Below are positions 1-7,616 of a stretch of DNA of 64,000 nt, piece by piece. Source of the stretch: Thiothrix eikelboomii (GTDB lineage: Bacteria > Pseudomonadota > Gammaproteobacteria > Thiotrichales > Thiotrichaceae); NCBI RefSeq assembly GCF_900167255.1, contig NZ_FUYB01000001.1, forward strand, positions 151,632 through 215,631, written 5' to 3'. Position 1 is the first letter of the stretch. Each line of letters begins with the position of its first letter. A program made the position numbers and the translations under genes. The notes under the pieces were generated by a model. That model did no database searches. It was not told the origin of the DNA and saw nothing but the letters and a program-made list of their open reading frames with translations.

Positions 1-37
1 CTGGCGGATTCGCTTTCGGATTACTCTTACCAAACAT
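1..37 (-). CDS. Bactofilin-like protein, N-terminal fragment
   Basis: Only the first 12 codons lie in the window; the reading frame runs off the left edge. The start MFGKSNPKANPP resembles the MFGK-type N-terminus of bactofilins, which polymerise into membrane-associated cytoskeletal filaments. A good ribosome-binding site (AGGAG) sits between the stop of the upstream gene and this ATG, 13 bases apart, so the two are probably co-transcribed. In many gammaproteobacteria a bactofilin gene follows a DUF6776-type gene and argC, which supports the guess. So little sequence is visible that the identity is mostly contextual. Confidence 0.45.
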   Translation of the reverse strand, partial: MFGKSNPKANPP

Positions 38-50
38 TGACTTTTACTCC

Positions 51-866
51 TTAACTTGCTGCAGATTTTTTAGATAAATTAAATACTTGCCAATCATAGC
101 TCTTGGTTACTGGGTTAGCACCTGACTCAGGACGCAAAGTCACTAAGACTTGCTCTGGAGTAAAATCCGGTGGCAACTCAATCATCCCCTCAAAGCGCTG
201 ATAATACTTCAAAGAAAAACGATTAACATCTTGATTCTGCTCAGTGGATTTCACTCGCAGGGCGCTCAAGGGTAAATTGAGTTTTGCACCTGCCTTTAAA
301 CCTTTGATCTCTAGATGATAGTGACCTGAGACACCTGCCTCATTGCCCCGTACATTGGCTAGTACTAATTGATACTGATAAAACCGCTCATGCTCAAGCT
401 TATTTCCCTCAGCATCAATCACACGCGGCTTGAGTCCAAAATACCGAATGGATAATCCCGCTTCGACATCTTTAGGAGACAGAATATCCTCATAAAGCAG
501 TAAATTATCTTTGGCATCCGCTAATTCAGTTTCAACGAGAGCCAACCGCCGCCTTAAGGCTTCATTCGCAGTCGTTTGCACTTGCTCAGAACGAGTCGCT
601 GAGGCTGCTTGGCTTTCGAGCTTAATAATGTGTTGATTTTGCTCTTCAAGCAAGCGCGCCTGCTCATTCATCTTGCCGCGCAAAGACAGTGCTTGTGTTC
701 CATCCGTGGCATCAACGGGGGTTAAATAACCACTGACATATAACCAAGCAACTAGCACTCCTAACAATAAGAGTAAGGCGACTAACAACGGCCAACACCG
801 ACTCGGTTGGCGCGCTGCTTGAACCTGAACAACACCCCGATGGTCAATCCGATATTCAAGACTCAT
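51..866 (-). CDS. DUF6776-type inner-membrane protein
   Basis: A 271-residue protein with a short cytoplasmic N-terminus, one strong membrane helix (about residues 25-45), a periplasmic coiled coil (about 60-120, with Glu/Gln/Leu heptads) and a C-terminal beta-rich domain. This architecture and the position between argC and a bactofilin gene match the DUF6776 family, whose function is unknown. It is 19 bases downstream of argC and its stop is followed directly by the ribosome-binding site of the bactofilin gene, so an argC-DUF6776-bactofilin transcription unit is likely. A role anchoring or linking the bactofilin filament to the periplasm is only inference. Confidence 0.65.
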   Translation of the reverse strand: MSLEYRIDHRGVVQVQAARQPSRCWPLLVALLLLLGVLVAWLYVSGYLTPVDATDGTQALSLRGKMNEQARLLEEQNQHIIKLESQAASATRSEQVQTTANEALRRRLALVETELADAKDNLLLYEDILSPKDVEAGLSIRYFGLKPRVIDAEGNKLEHERFYQYQLVLANVRGNEAGVSGHYHLEIKGLKAGAKLNLPLSALRVKSTEQNQDVNRFSLKYYQRFEGMIELPPDFTPEQVLVTLRPESGANPVTKSYDWQVFNLSKKSAAS

Positions 867-885
867 ACAGGTTTAAACAAGGCAA

Positions 886-1923
886 TCAAGGCAATAACCC
901 GGGGCTGAGTAAGCCGGTGGTTTCTGGATAACCAAACATTAAATTCATATTTTGCACTGCCTGCCCAGCAGCCCCTTTCACCAAATTATCAATCACCGAC
1001 AGCACCACTAAACGTTTACCGCCTTGTGGTTGATGAATCGCAATTCGGCAAGTATTCGCACCCCGTACCGAGCGAGTTTCTGGATGAGACTTAGGCGGCA
1101 TCACATCAACAAAAGCCTCCGCTTGATAACGCGCTTCATAGAGAGCTTGAATCGAAGCAGCGCTTTCAGTGTTGGCGGTTAAATCTGCATACAAGGTGGC
1201 ATGAATACCGCGAATCATCGGCAATAAATGCGGTACAAACGTCAGATCCACCGCTTTACCGGCCAAGTTTGTTAAAGTTTGCGCAATTTCAGGCTGATGT
1301 CGATGCCCAGATACACCATAAGCTTTGAAGCTATCCGCTGATTCACAAAGCAAATGCGCCACACTGGCTTTGCGTCCTGCACCGCTTGCACCCGATTTAG
1401 TATCCGCAATAATATCTAAATCGACTAGGCCTTGTTCAATCAGTGGCACTAAGCCTAAAGTCACTGCCGTAGGATAACAACCGGGGTTCGCAATTAAACG
1501 CGCTTTGGCAATCTCAGCACGATTTAGCTCAGGCAAACCGTATACAGCTTCTGCAACCAAATCGGGGCAAGCATGCTTCATTTCATACCATTTTTCCCAG
1601 ACTTCGATATTTTTGATGCGAAAATCAGCAGCAAGATCAATGACTTTAACCCCTGCTGCTAGCAAAGCGGGCGTGCTTTTCATCGCAACCCCATTGGGGG
1701 TGGCAAAGAACACTAAATCATTATCAGCTAATTGCTCCACTTCAGGGGCAGTGAAGTCGAGATCCAAAAAACCCCGTAGATTGGGAAACATCGCGTCTAC
1801 ACGTGTGCCTGCATTTTCACGCGAAGTCACTTGACTGACACGTATTTGAGGGTGATTAACCAATAAACGTAATAGCTCAACACCGGTATAACCCGTAGCC
1901 CCGACAACAGCAACCTTTTTCAC
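886..1923 (-). CDS. argC: N-acetyl-gamma-glutamyl-phosphate reductase
   Basis: Third enzyme of arginine biosynthesis: NADPH-dependent reduction of N-acetylglutamyl phosphate to the semialdehyde, in the cytoplasm. The 345-residue length is normal. The N-terminus carries the Rossmann motif VGATGYTG (about residues 7-14). The catalytic cysteine lies in ANPGCYPTA (about residue 149) and the conserved HRHQPEI motif follows near residue 208. It is the first gene of the minus-strand unit that continues into the DUF6776 and bactofilin genes. argJ, another arginine gene, is far away at about 47 kb. The region upstream is shared with the divergent thioredoxin gene. Confidence 0.96.
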   Translation of the reverse strand: MKKVAVVGATGYTGVELLRLLVNHPQIRVSQVTSRENAGTRVDAMFPNLRGFLDLDFTAPEVEQLADNDLVFFATPNGVAMKSTPALLAAGVKVIDLAADFRIKNIEVWEKWYEMKHACPDLVAEAVYGLPELNRAEIAKARLIANPGCYPTAVTLGLVPLIEQGLVDLDIIADTKSGASGAGRKASVAHLLCESADSFKAYGVSGHRHQPEIAQTLTNLAGKAVDLTFVPHLLPMIRGIHATLYADLTANTESAASIQALYEARYQAEAFVDVMPPKSHPETRSVRGANTCRIAIHQPQGGKRLVVLSVIDNLVKGAAGQAVQNMNLMFGYPETTGLLSPGLLP

Positions 1924-1958
1924 AGTAGTCCTTTATCTCTATTCACTAGAATATTTTG

Positions 1959-1964
1959 TATAAT
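1959..1964 (+). promoter_or_regulatory. Probable -10 box for the TlpA-like gene
   Basis: A perfect TATAAT preceded directly by TG lies 33 bases before the ATG at 1998. No good -35 is visible 17 bases upstream. Its position makes the earlier in-frame start at 1956 unlikely. Confidence 0.45.
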
Positions 1965-1997
1965 ACCCCATCCTTTTTGATTCACAAGATTTTGGCT

Positions 1998-2495
1998 ATG
2001 AAACTCGATATTAAAGCTTTATTGATTTTGGCAGTGATTGTCGGCGCAGCCGCTTTGTTTTGGTTAGTGCCTAGCGAAGGCTTGCAAGCGGCTCCTAACG
2101 CGGAGATTACCACCATTGATGGTAACAAAATTGCCACTGAGCAATTGAAAGGCAAACCTTATTTAGCGGTCTTTTGGGCGACCAGTTGCTCCGGCTGTGT
2201 GAAAGAAATTCCGCAGCTAGTTGAGTTGCAAAAAGAGTTTGGCAAAGATGGCTTTAAGGTCCTAGCCATTGCGATGGAGTATGACGAACTCCCCCTGATT
2301 AAAACCATGCGCGAGCAAAAAGGTATGAATTATGACATCACTTGGGACCAAGGCGGAGTACTCGCCAAAGCCTTTGGCGGAGTGCGAGTGACACCGACTA
2401 ACTTCCTTGTCTCAGGGGATGGCAAAATTGTCATGCAGCAATTAGGTGATTTTAAAGTCGACGATATGCGTGAGCGCATTAAAACGCTGCTCTAA
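1998..2495 (+). CDS. TlpA-like membrane-anchored thioredoxin
   Basis: A 165-residue thiol-disulfide oxidoreductase of the TlpA/ResA type. An N-terminal membrane anchor (residues about 5-25) is followed by a thioredoxin fold with redox motif CSGC in the context FWATSCSGCVKEIP. The cis-proline is in VTPTNF near the C-terminal third. The domain faces the periplasm, where such proteins reduce or oxidise disulfides, for example in cytochrome maturation. The start was placed at the ATG of MKLDIKALL because a TATAAT box lies between it and an earlier in-frame ATG. hemJ follows 15 bases downstream, so a two-gene unit is plausible. The substrate is unknown. Confidence 0.85.
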   Translation: MKLDIKALLILAVIVGAAALFWLVPSEGLQAAPNAEITTIDGNKIATEQLKGKPYLAVFWATSCSGCVKEIPQLVELQKEFGKDGFKVLAIAMEYDELPLIKTMREQKGMNYDITWDQGGVLAKAFGGVRVTPTNFLVSGDGKIVMQQLGDFKVDDMRERIKTLL

Positions 2496-2510
2496 GCCTT
2501 AGGAAATTTT

Positions 2511-2933
2511 ATGTACGAATGGATTAGAGCCTTCCATATTATCTTTATGGTGACTTGGTTTGCAGGCTTGTTTTATTTACCACGCCTGTATGTTTATCAC
2601 GCAATGGCAGAGAACCAAGCGAGTTTTGAGCTTTTCAAAATCATGGAGCGCCGCCTGTTTGGGATTATGACCCTAGGTGCTGTGCTGACCGCTGGGTTTG
2701 GTGTGTGGATGCTAATCCTCAGCGAAGGGCTGATCTTAAGCATGGGCTGGTTTCATGCCAAGGCCGTCTTGCTGATTTTACTGCTGGCCTATCATTATGG
2801 GTGCTGGCGAATCATGCACACCTTTCGTGCAGACCATAATCAGCGCAGTCATCAATGGTATCGCTGGTTTAATGAAGTCCCCGGTGCTTTGCTGATTTTG
2901 ATTGTGATTTTTGCTGTGGTTAAACCTTTTTAG
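2511..2933 (+). CDS. hemJ: Protoporphyrinogen IX oxidase HemJ
   Basis: A 140-residue inner-membrane protein with four predicted helices. The N-terminal signature AFHIIFMVTWFAGLFYLPRL, with its conserved histidine, is typical of HemJ (UPF0093), which oxidises protoporphyrinogen IX to protoporphyrin IX in haem synthesis. Other family features are the paired histidines near WFHAKAVLL and AYHYGCWR and the C-terminal NEVP motif. The length is normal. It sits 15 bases after the TlpA-like gene and is probably co-transcribed with it. This enzyme replaces HemG or HemY in many bacteria. Confidence 0.92.
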   Translation: MYEWIRAFHIIFMVTWFAGLFYLPRLYVYHAMAENQASFELFKIMERRLFGIMTLGAVLTAGFGVWMLILSEGLILSMGWFHAKAVLLILLLAYHYGCWRIMHTFRADHNQRSHQWYRWFNEVPGALLILIVIFAVVKPF

Positions 2934-2999
2934 TTGTAGTTTATTAACGTTAATTGAGTGGCAAGCCTATTTTCTTAATTCTTGCAGAGACCTAAAATT

Positions 3000-3377
3000 A
3001 TGAAACAACTCATCAGTCCAATGGCCTTGGCTATTTGCTTATCCGCTTGCGTGGCTACCCCATCCAATCCGTCTTTACCCAGTGATGGTGAACCTGAATA
3101 CGTATTTACCGCTACGATTCAGGCAGCTAATCGTATTAATTTGGGTCGTGGCGGGGCAACGGGCAGGATGCCTATTTATCGCCTTACGACGACCGTGCAA
3201 TATGTAGCCCGAGGCGATTCATATATCCAGCCTGCCCAAAGTGTCGCAGTGGAATTATTGCCCGATCAAATCTTACCCGCCCAATTCCAAACCTGCCAAT
3301 TTGTAGCCAAAGAACGTCATCCTGCTTATGCTTCTGGAGTTCTACTGTTGAATGCCCGCATTATGGGTTGTCGTTGA
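3000..3377 (+). CDS. Small putative lipoprotein, unknown function
   Basis: A 125-residue protein starting at MKQLISPMAL, with a hydrophobic signal segment ending in the lipobox LSAC, so it is probably lipid-modified at that cysteine and exported. The mature part is short and predicted to be beta-rich; two further cysteines lie near the C-terminus (QTCQF and the final CR). A TTG codon 18 bases upstream is in frame, but the ATG fits the signal peptide better. I do not recognise the family. It stands alone between hemJ and osmC. Confidence 0.6.
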   Translation: MKQLISPMALAICLSACVATPSNPSLPSDGEPEYVFTATIQAANRINLGRGGATGRMPIYRLTTTVQYVARGDSYIQPAQSVAVELLPDQILPAQFQTCQFVAKERHPAYASGVLLLNARIMGCR

Positions 3378-3479
3378 ATAGATGTTTGATAAGGATTCTA
3401 ATAGTGATATCGAGTCATTTAGCGTAGCATCAAATTCTAGACATCGCAGTTAACACCCAAAACCACCTAGGAGTGACCG

Positions 3480-3917
3480 ATGAAACGTACCGCACAAGCC
3501 GATTGGACCGGCGATACCCAAAATGGACAAGGTAAAATTAGCTCACTCAGCGGAGCACTCAACCAGCTACCTTACTCCTTCAAAACGCGCTTTTTAAGTG
3601 AAGATGGTCAAGCAGGCACTAACCCCGAAGAACTTATCGCGGCAGCTCATGCAGCTTGCTTTACGATGGCCACCAGTCATGCATTAAATCAGGCAGGTTT
3701 TACTGCTGAGTCGCTACATACTGAAGCCGAAGTTGATATTCGCCCCGGTGCAAATGGTTTTAGCATTGAAGCTATCACTTTACGCTTACAGGCTAAAGTA
3801 CCGAATATCAATGCCGAACAATTCCAAACTTTTGCCGAAGCTGCCAAAGTGGGCTGCCCGGTCTCGAAGGCGCTCGCCGCTGTGCCAATTAGTTTGGAAG
3901 TTGAGTTTCTGAGTTAA
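3480..3917 (+). CDS. osmC: OsmC-family organic hydroperoxide reductase
   Basis: A 145-residue peroxiredoxin that detoxifies organic hydroperoxides in the cytoplasm. The two redox cysteines are in the expected contexts, HAACFTMA (about residue 60) and VGCPVSKAL (about residue 125). The N-terminal stretch (TAQADWTGD then GTNPEELI) matches OsmC closely rather than Ohr. The ATG is preceded by a strong AGGAGTG ribosome-binding site. It is monocistronic, with no recognisable OxyR or OhrR site visible. Confidence 0.92.
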   Translation: MKRTAQADWTGDTQNGQGKISSLSGALNQLPYSFKTRFLSEDGQAGTNPEELIAAAHAACFTMATSHALNQAGFTAESLHTEAEVDIRPGANGFSIEAITLRLQAKVPNINAEQFQTFAEAAKVGCPVSKALAAVPISLEVEFLS

Positions 3918-3940
3918 TAGCTTAAAACCAACCGCATGGT

Positions 3941-3966
3941 GACTCTAGGTCCAAGTGCATAGAGTC
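3941..3966. repeat. Inverted repeat between osmC and the EamA gene
   Basis: GACTCTA and TAGAGTC form perfect 7-base arms separated by 12 bases. There is no T-run, so it could be a weak terminator for osmC. The spacing also resembles dyads bound by MerR-type regulators, but no such regulator is nearby. Confidence 0.35.
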
Positions 3967-4067
3967 TCAAACTAAGACTAATAGACTCGATCAACCCTGA
4001 CTCAACCACTCACTGCTCTGCTTAAAAGCAAACAGTTTATAAAAAACTAACAGATAGACTCCACCTC

Positions 4068-4964
4068 ATGCATTTAGGTTATTTCTTTGAGCTGATTGCT
4101 TTAGCAGCGCTCTGGGGCGCTTCTTTTTTATTTATGCGCGTAGCTGTGCCTGAATTTGGCCCAATTTGGCTGATTGCATGGCGCGTTTTTTTAGCGGGTT
4201 TAATCTTATTGCCTGTATTAATGCATCAGGGTTTGGTCGGGGAATTGCGCAAAAATCTGAAACCTTTATTTATAATCGGCGCATTTAATTCAGCCCTACC
4301 TTTTTTAGCCTATGCTTATGCCACTACCATTTTAACAGGTGGCTTTACCTCAATTCTTAATGCAACCGTGCCTTTATTTGGGGTGTTACTTGTACTATTA
4401 GGCATCAATAAAGAAATCCTTTCTTGGACGCAAATCGGTGGATTTTTATTAGGCTTTGCGGGGGTAGGTATTTTATTAGGCTGGCATACCTCGACGGCAA
4501 ACCCACATTTTTGGTTAGCGGTTATGGCTGGTTTAGGCGCTGCTTTTCTTTATGCAGTTTCTGCGACCTATATTAAACGCAGTCTTGTCGGTGTATCGGC
4601 AGTCGTGATTGCGGCAGGTAGCCAGCTTGCAGCATTTTTATTATTTTTACCTTTATTGCCGTTTAGTGTACCTACCGCTGCTCCTTCTTTAATTGCTATT
4701 TTGGCATTAATTGCCTTAGCCGTTTTCTCAACCGCTTTGGCTTATTTAATGTATTTCCGCTTAATTCGTATTTTAGGCCCCGCACGCGCAGTGACCGTGA
4801 CCTATATGATTCCTTTGTTTGCTATGATTTGGGGTTCACTGTTTTTACATGAGCCGATTACTTGGGATATGATTGTGGGTTGTATTGTGATTTTGACGGG
4901 GACAGCTTTGGCGAACGGGGTGTTTACGAGATGGCGGAAGAAATCTTTGGCTACTAGCGAATAG
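4068..4964 (+). CDS. EamA/DMT-family transporter
   Basis: A 298-residue inner-membrane protein with about ten hydrophobic helices and the internal two-fold repeat of the drug/metabolite transporter superfamily. The N-terminal WGASFLFMRVAVPEFGP motif and the second-half YLMYFRLIRILGPARA motif are diagnostic. Such proteins export metabolites or drugs; the substrate cannot be told from sequence. It is followed by a long inverted repeat that may end its transcript. Confidence 0.88.
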   Translation: MHLGYFFELIALAALWGASFLFMRVAVPEFGPIWLIAWRVFLAGLILLPVLMHQGLVGELRKNLKPLFIIGAFNSALPFLAYAYATTILTGGFTSILNATVPLFGVLLVLLGINKEILSWTQIGGFLLGFAGVGILLGWHTSTANPHFWLAVMAGLGAAFLYAVSATYIKRSLVGVSAVVIAAGSQLAAFLLFLPLLPFSVPTAAPSLIAILALIALAVFSTALAYLMYFRLIRILGPARAVTVTYMIPLFAMIWGSLFLHEPITWDMIVGCIVILTGTALANGVFTRWRKKSLATSE

Positions 4965-5015
4965 TGAGCATGCCCTTGCTTTGAACGAGTGCTCGCTCAA
5001 GTGGCATCACGAGTA

Positions 5016-5051
5016 TTTTGTGCCACACTATGATTAAAGTGTGGCACAAAA
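5016..5051. repeat. 13-bp perfect inverted repeat upstream of the antitoxin
   Basis: TTTTGTGCCACAC and its exact complement form 13-base arms around a 10-base loop. It ends 10 bases before the antitoxin ATG at 5062 and lies after the transporter gene. It could be a bidirectional terminator (each arm flanked by A/T runs), an operator for the toxin-antitoxin genes, or both. Confidence 0.7.
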
Positions 5052-5061
5052 GGTATGTATC

Positions 5062-5286
5062 ATGGAAATGTCTATTCGGGAAGTTCGCCAGCAGTTATCT
5101 CAACTTCAAACTGTTTTAGAAAAAGCGCAAGAAATTATTATCACTCGGCACGGCAGGCCTTTAGCACGGATTGTACCTGTCGTAGCTCTTCGCAAAAAAC
5201 CGACTCACGCCAAATTACGCGCTTTGCAACCGCTCCATCACATTGCTAGTGAAACTTTAATTCGTGCTGATCGAGATGAGCGATGA
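5062..5286 (+). CDS. Phd/YefM-type antitoxin
   Basis: A 74-residue protein beginning MEMSIREVRQQL, with the typical Phd/YefM layout: an N-terminal DNA-binding fold containing IIITRHGRPLARIVPV and a charged C-terminal tail that would bind the toxin. The ATG is preceded by AAGG; an earlier in-frame GTG lies inside the inverted repeat and is unlikely. Its TGA overlaps the ATG of the following PIN-domain reading frame (ATGA), the usual coupling for such pairs. The partner toxin is broken, so this is probably an orphan or relict antitoxin, although its own frame is intact. Confidence 0.8.
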   Translation: MEMSIREVRQQLSQLQTVLEKAQEIIITRHGRPLARIVPVVALRKKPTHAKLRALQPLHHIASETLIRADRDER

Positions 5287-5718
5287 GAACCTATCTAGAT
5301 ACTAGCGCACTCGCCAAATGATATTTGAATGAAATCGGCTCAGAACAATTTGCTGCTTGGATTGATGAACAAGATGAGACCCATATCAGTACCCTAGCTG
5401 TCACCGAGTTTCGTTGCCTGCTCGCTCGCCGTGAACGTATGAAAGAACTTGGCTTAGCTTCCACACAACAAATTTTTGCCACCTTTGAGCACAATATTGA
5501 ACAGGGATTTTTAATCCTATATTAAGTGCAAAATGATGATGTAGTCATAGCACGACAATTAATTGACCGCCTTGCTAATTTGCCGCTGCGAACTTTGGAT
5601 GCGCTGCATTTAGCGATTGCTGAGCGTATAAATGCTGAAGCTTTAGCTAGTGCAGATAAAGTTAATGTTGGAAGCTACAGATTATTTAGGAATACATGTA
5701 GTTTCTTTTGCTCCATAA
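5283..5718 (+). pseudogene. PIN-domain (VapC-type) toxin, inactivated
   Basis: The frame starts MRTYLDTSALAK, the first acidic motif of PIN ribonucleases. It then meets an in-frame TGA at 5319-5321 (codon 13, probably a former Trp before YLNE) and an in-frame TAA at 5523-5525 (codon 81, probably a former Gln). After LRTLDALHLAIAE and ADKV, one extra base near 5670 shifts the frame. The expected tail MLEATDYLGIHVVSFAP continues in the +1 frame to a TAA at 5716-5718. With two stops and one frameshift, no full-length toxin can be made. PIN toxins are RNases neutralised by their partner antitoxin, here the intact gene just upstream. Confidence 0.85.
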
Positions 5719-5724
5719 AAACTG

Positions 5725-5985
5725 ATCTGGCGGTTACACATCCAGCACAAAGCCAAGAAATTCAAACCCCAGTTCGCCTGCCAGCCAGAAACGCTGTAAC
5801 ACTCACATCGCCAAGCCTCATGCACGGGTTGAGCATGTGTTTGGGGCAATCCGCGTCATGGGTGACAAGGCTATCCACACTATTGGCTTGGTACGCGCAG
5901 TGTTTGGTCTGAGCATCTAAGCGGCGGTGTATAACTTACGCCGACTTTGTTCGCTCAAAGACGGTAGAGTTATGCCCACCTGATT
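5725..5985 (+). mobile_element. IS5-family transposase remnant (C-terminal part)
   Basis: Translation gives RLHIQHKAKK in one frame, then, after a frameshift near 5793, HIAKPHARVEHVFGAIRVMG followed by a stop and AAVYNLRRLC. This matches the C-terminal third of IS5-family DDE transposases, including the catalytic-glutamate region RVEHVFGAI. The N-terminal two thirds are absent, and an internal TAA lies just before AAVYNL. No terminal repeat could be defined. It abuts the dead PIN toxin gene. Confidence 0.75.
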
Positions 5986-6131
5986 GAAAAATCACCATAA
6001 AAGACGATAAAAAGCCACAAAGTGCGGAGAAATAACCTAAAAATTGGCTAAATTTCGCTATATCGACGAGTTGAAATTGTTTAACAAAATACTGGCGCAG
6101 CAAGATTAAACGGCTGACACTTATCGAGTTT

Positions 6132-6200
6132 TTAAAGCTTCCCTAGCCTAGGGCTTTATTATTGCGCAGAGTTCTAGCCAAAACTCTGCTTTGTATTTAT
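6132..6200 (+). terminator. Two tandem hairpins, probable terminator
   Basis: A hairpin with CCCTAG/CTAGGG-type arms flanked by AAAGC/GCTTT (about 6134-6157) is followed by a second hairpin, GCAGAGTT and AACTCTGC (6166-6189), with a T-rich tail. They lie downstream of the IS5 remnant in the gene-poor stretch 5986-6584. Confidence 0.5.
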
Positions 6201-6384
6201 AATACATCGCCTAAGTACTCGTGACAAAAGTCTTTCGTAAAACAACTCGTTACATAGCCACGCTTGTAAAGCTCCGTGGTAACTTACGCCTAGATACTTT
6301 TCAAGAATTGCAACCATTTGGCCTATATATAGTGTTTTACGTCATATAAAAAACTATATCTATTAACTTTAGGAGGTATTTTTC

Positions 6385-6432
6385 ATGGGTAGGCTGAGTA
6401 GTTACCAAGAACTTAAACTTGTCAGCCTGTAA
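6385..6432 (+). CDS. 15-codon ORF with a strong Shine-Dalgarno
   Basis: The sequence TTTAGGAGG is followed 9 bases later by ATG and 15 codons (MGRLSSYQELKLVSL). It is the only coding-like signal in the 600-base gap before the membrane operon. It could be a leader peptide or the stump of a lost gene. There is no other support for expression. Confidence 0.2.
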   Translation: MGRLSSYQELKLVSL

Positions 6433-6584
6433 ATGATATCCATCCAGTAATAGTGGATAAAATTTACAACTACACGAGTATTTAATTGAAAAAGTTTTGG
6501 AGTTAGTTCACAAAAACATAGTTTACTTGGAGCTACTGACAAAATAGTTGGTTAGAACTCTTGCAGCATTACGAGGGAAATTGT

Positions 6585-7616
6585 GTGTCTATTGCTTCAG
6601 CAGAAAGTGCTTTTCAAAACCCCCTCATTGCCCTCCTTATCGGTGCTGCTGTCTCACTTGATGTTATAGCACTTATATTTTGTTCTGCGCACATCTATCA
6701 ATCCAAGCGCAAGGTTTGGATGCGTTGGGCTAAGTATAATGCTGGTTGGCATGCAGGATTACTTATTTTCTATCTTTTAGTAATTGATATTGGTGCAGTA
6801 CTCGTTCAATATTTAGGAGTCCTACTCTCACTACCGCTTCCTGATTGGTTAAATTTCTTTGCCCCAGCATGGTTATGGTTAGCTGATAAATTCCGCTCAC
6901 ATATAGTTGTCTATGCTGCCATAATAGCAATGGCATACGTTTGGTATCAATACTCAAATAAAGTTCGGGCAGTTCCTACAAACCCCAACATCAATGAAAC
7001 TCCTTTTTTCATTAGACCAATATTTAGTCGTGGAAGTGGGAAGTTAAAAGATCTCAATTCACCTTGGTTTTGGCATTTGTCTGCTTGCTTGGTTGCTGTT
7101 GATATGCTTGCTCTTGCTGCAGTGGTAAAGTCTGGAGAAAAACTAATTCAGTTTCCACGTGGACTCGAAGTTGAAAACCTTGATGCAACTGAGCTTGCAG
7201 TACGTATTAATGATTCATTTGATCTAACCTTTTTTTGGGCGACGCTTACTGTTACTACTGCAGTATTTATCGTTGTTTTTTTTCTATGCTTGTTTGCTGC
7301 GAAAATTAGCAATATTTTCTGGCTAAATTTAGCCGATGACGATATGTCTGACGACAAGATATTATCTGCGGGTTTCATCGTTGTCGCATTGAAGCTTCTT
7401 GAACCTTTAGTAATTTTCTACTTTATAATTCATTCGATGGCATTTTTGGTCACAGGTGTGCCTTTGCATAGTCCTGCATTTATCCTTGGATCGGGTTTTC
7501 TTGTTGCTGCGTTAGTCGAATATGTCACATTCAACGCGATTGTCGTCGCCTCTAAAGCTCAAGTTGAACACAGTATAAATTTAGGTTCTCGTAAGGTAGG
7601 GAGGGAGGATGTTTAG
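6585..7616 (+). CDS. Unrecognised polytopic membrane protein
   Basis: A 343-residue protein with about seven hydrophobic segments. The GTG start was chosen because GAGGG lies about 7 bases upstream; an earlier in-frame TTG lacks this. Two helices carry a buried aspartate in similar settings, AAVSLDVIAL (Asp about 26) and CLVAVDMLALAA (Asp about 173), suggesting an internal duplication. Such repeats occur in LysE/MntP/TerC-like metal exporters, but that link is only a resemblance. It overlaps the next gene by 8 bases and is translationally coupled to it. Base composition is more AT-rich than the IS scraps on its right. I do not know its function. Confidence 0.7.
   Translation: MSIASAESAFQNPLIALLIGAAVSLDVIALIFCSAHIYQSKRKVWMRWAKYNAGWHAGLLIFYLLVIDIGAVLVQYLGVLLSLPLPDWLNFFAPAWLWLADKFRSHIVVYAAIIAMAYVWYQYSNKVRAVPTNPNINETPFFIRPIFSRGSGKLKDLNSPWFWHLSACLVAVDMLALAAVVKSGEKLIQFPRGLEVENLDATELAVRINDSFDLTFFWATLTVTTAVFIVVFFLCLFAAKISNIFWLNLADDDMSDDKILSAGFIVVALKLLEPLVIFYFIIHSMAFLVTGVPLHSPAFILGSGFLVAALVEYVTFNAIVVASKAQVEHSINLGSRKVGREDV

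Noticed and set aside
1505-1834. Plus-strand open frame of 109 codons within argC
   Set aside because: Antisense shadow of a fully recognisable enzyme gene.
5526-5912. 128-codon open frame that looks like a complete gene
   Set aside because: It is an artefactual fusion of the PIN toxin tail, an out-of-frame stretch and the IS5 remnant.
5986-6584. tRNA or other structured RNA in the gap before the membrane operon
   Set aside because: Only two terminator-like hairpins and a 15-codon ORF are visible; no cloverleaf or T-loop consensus was found.
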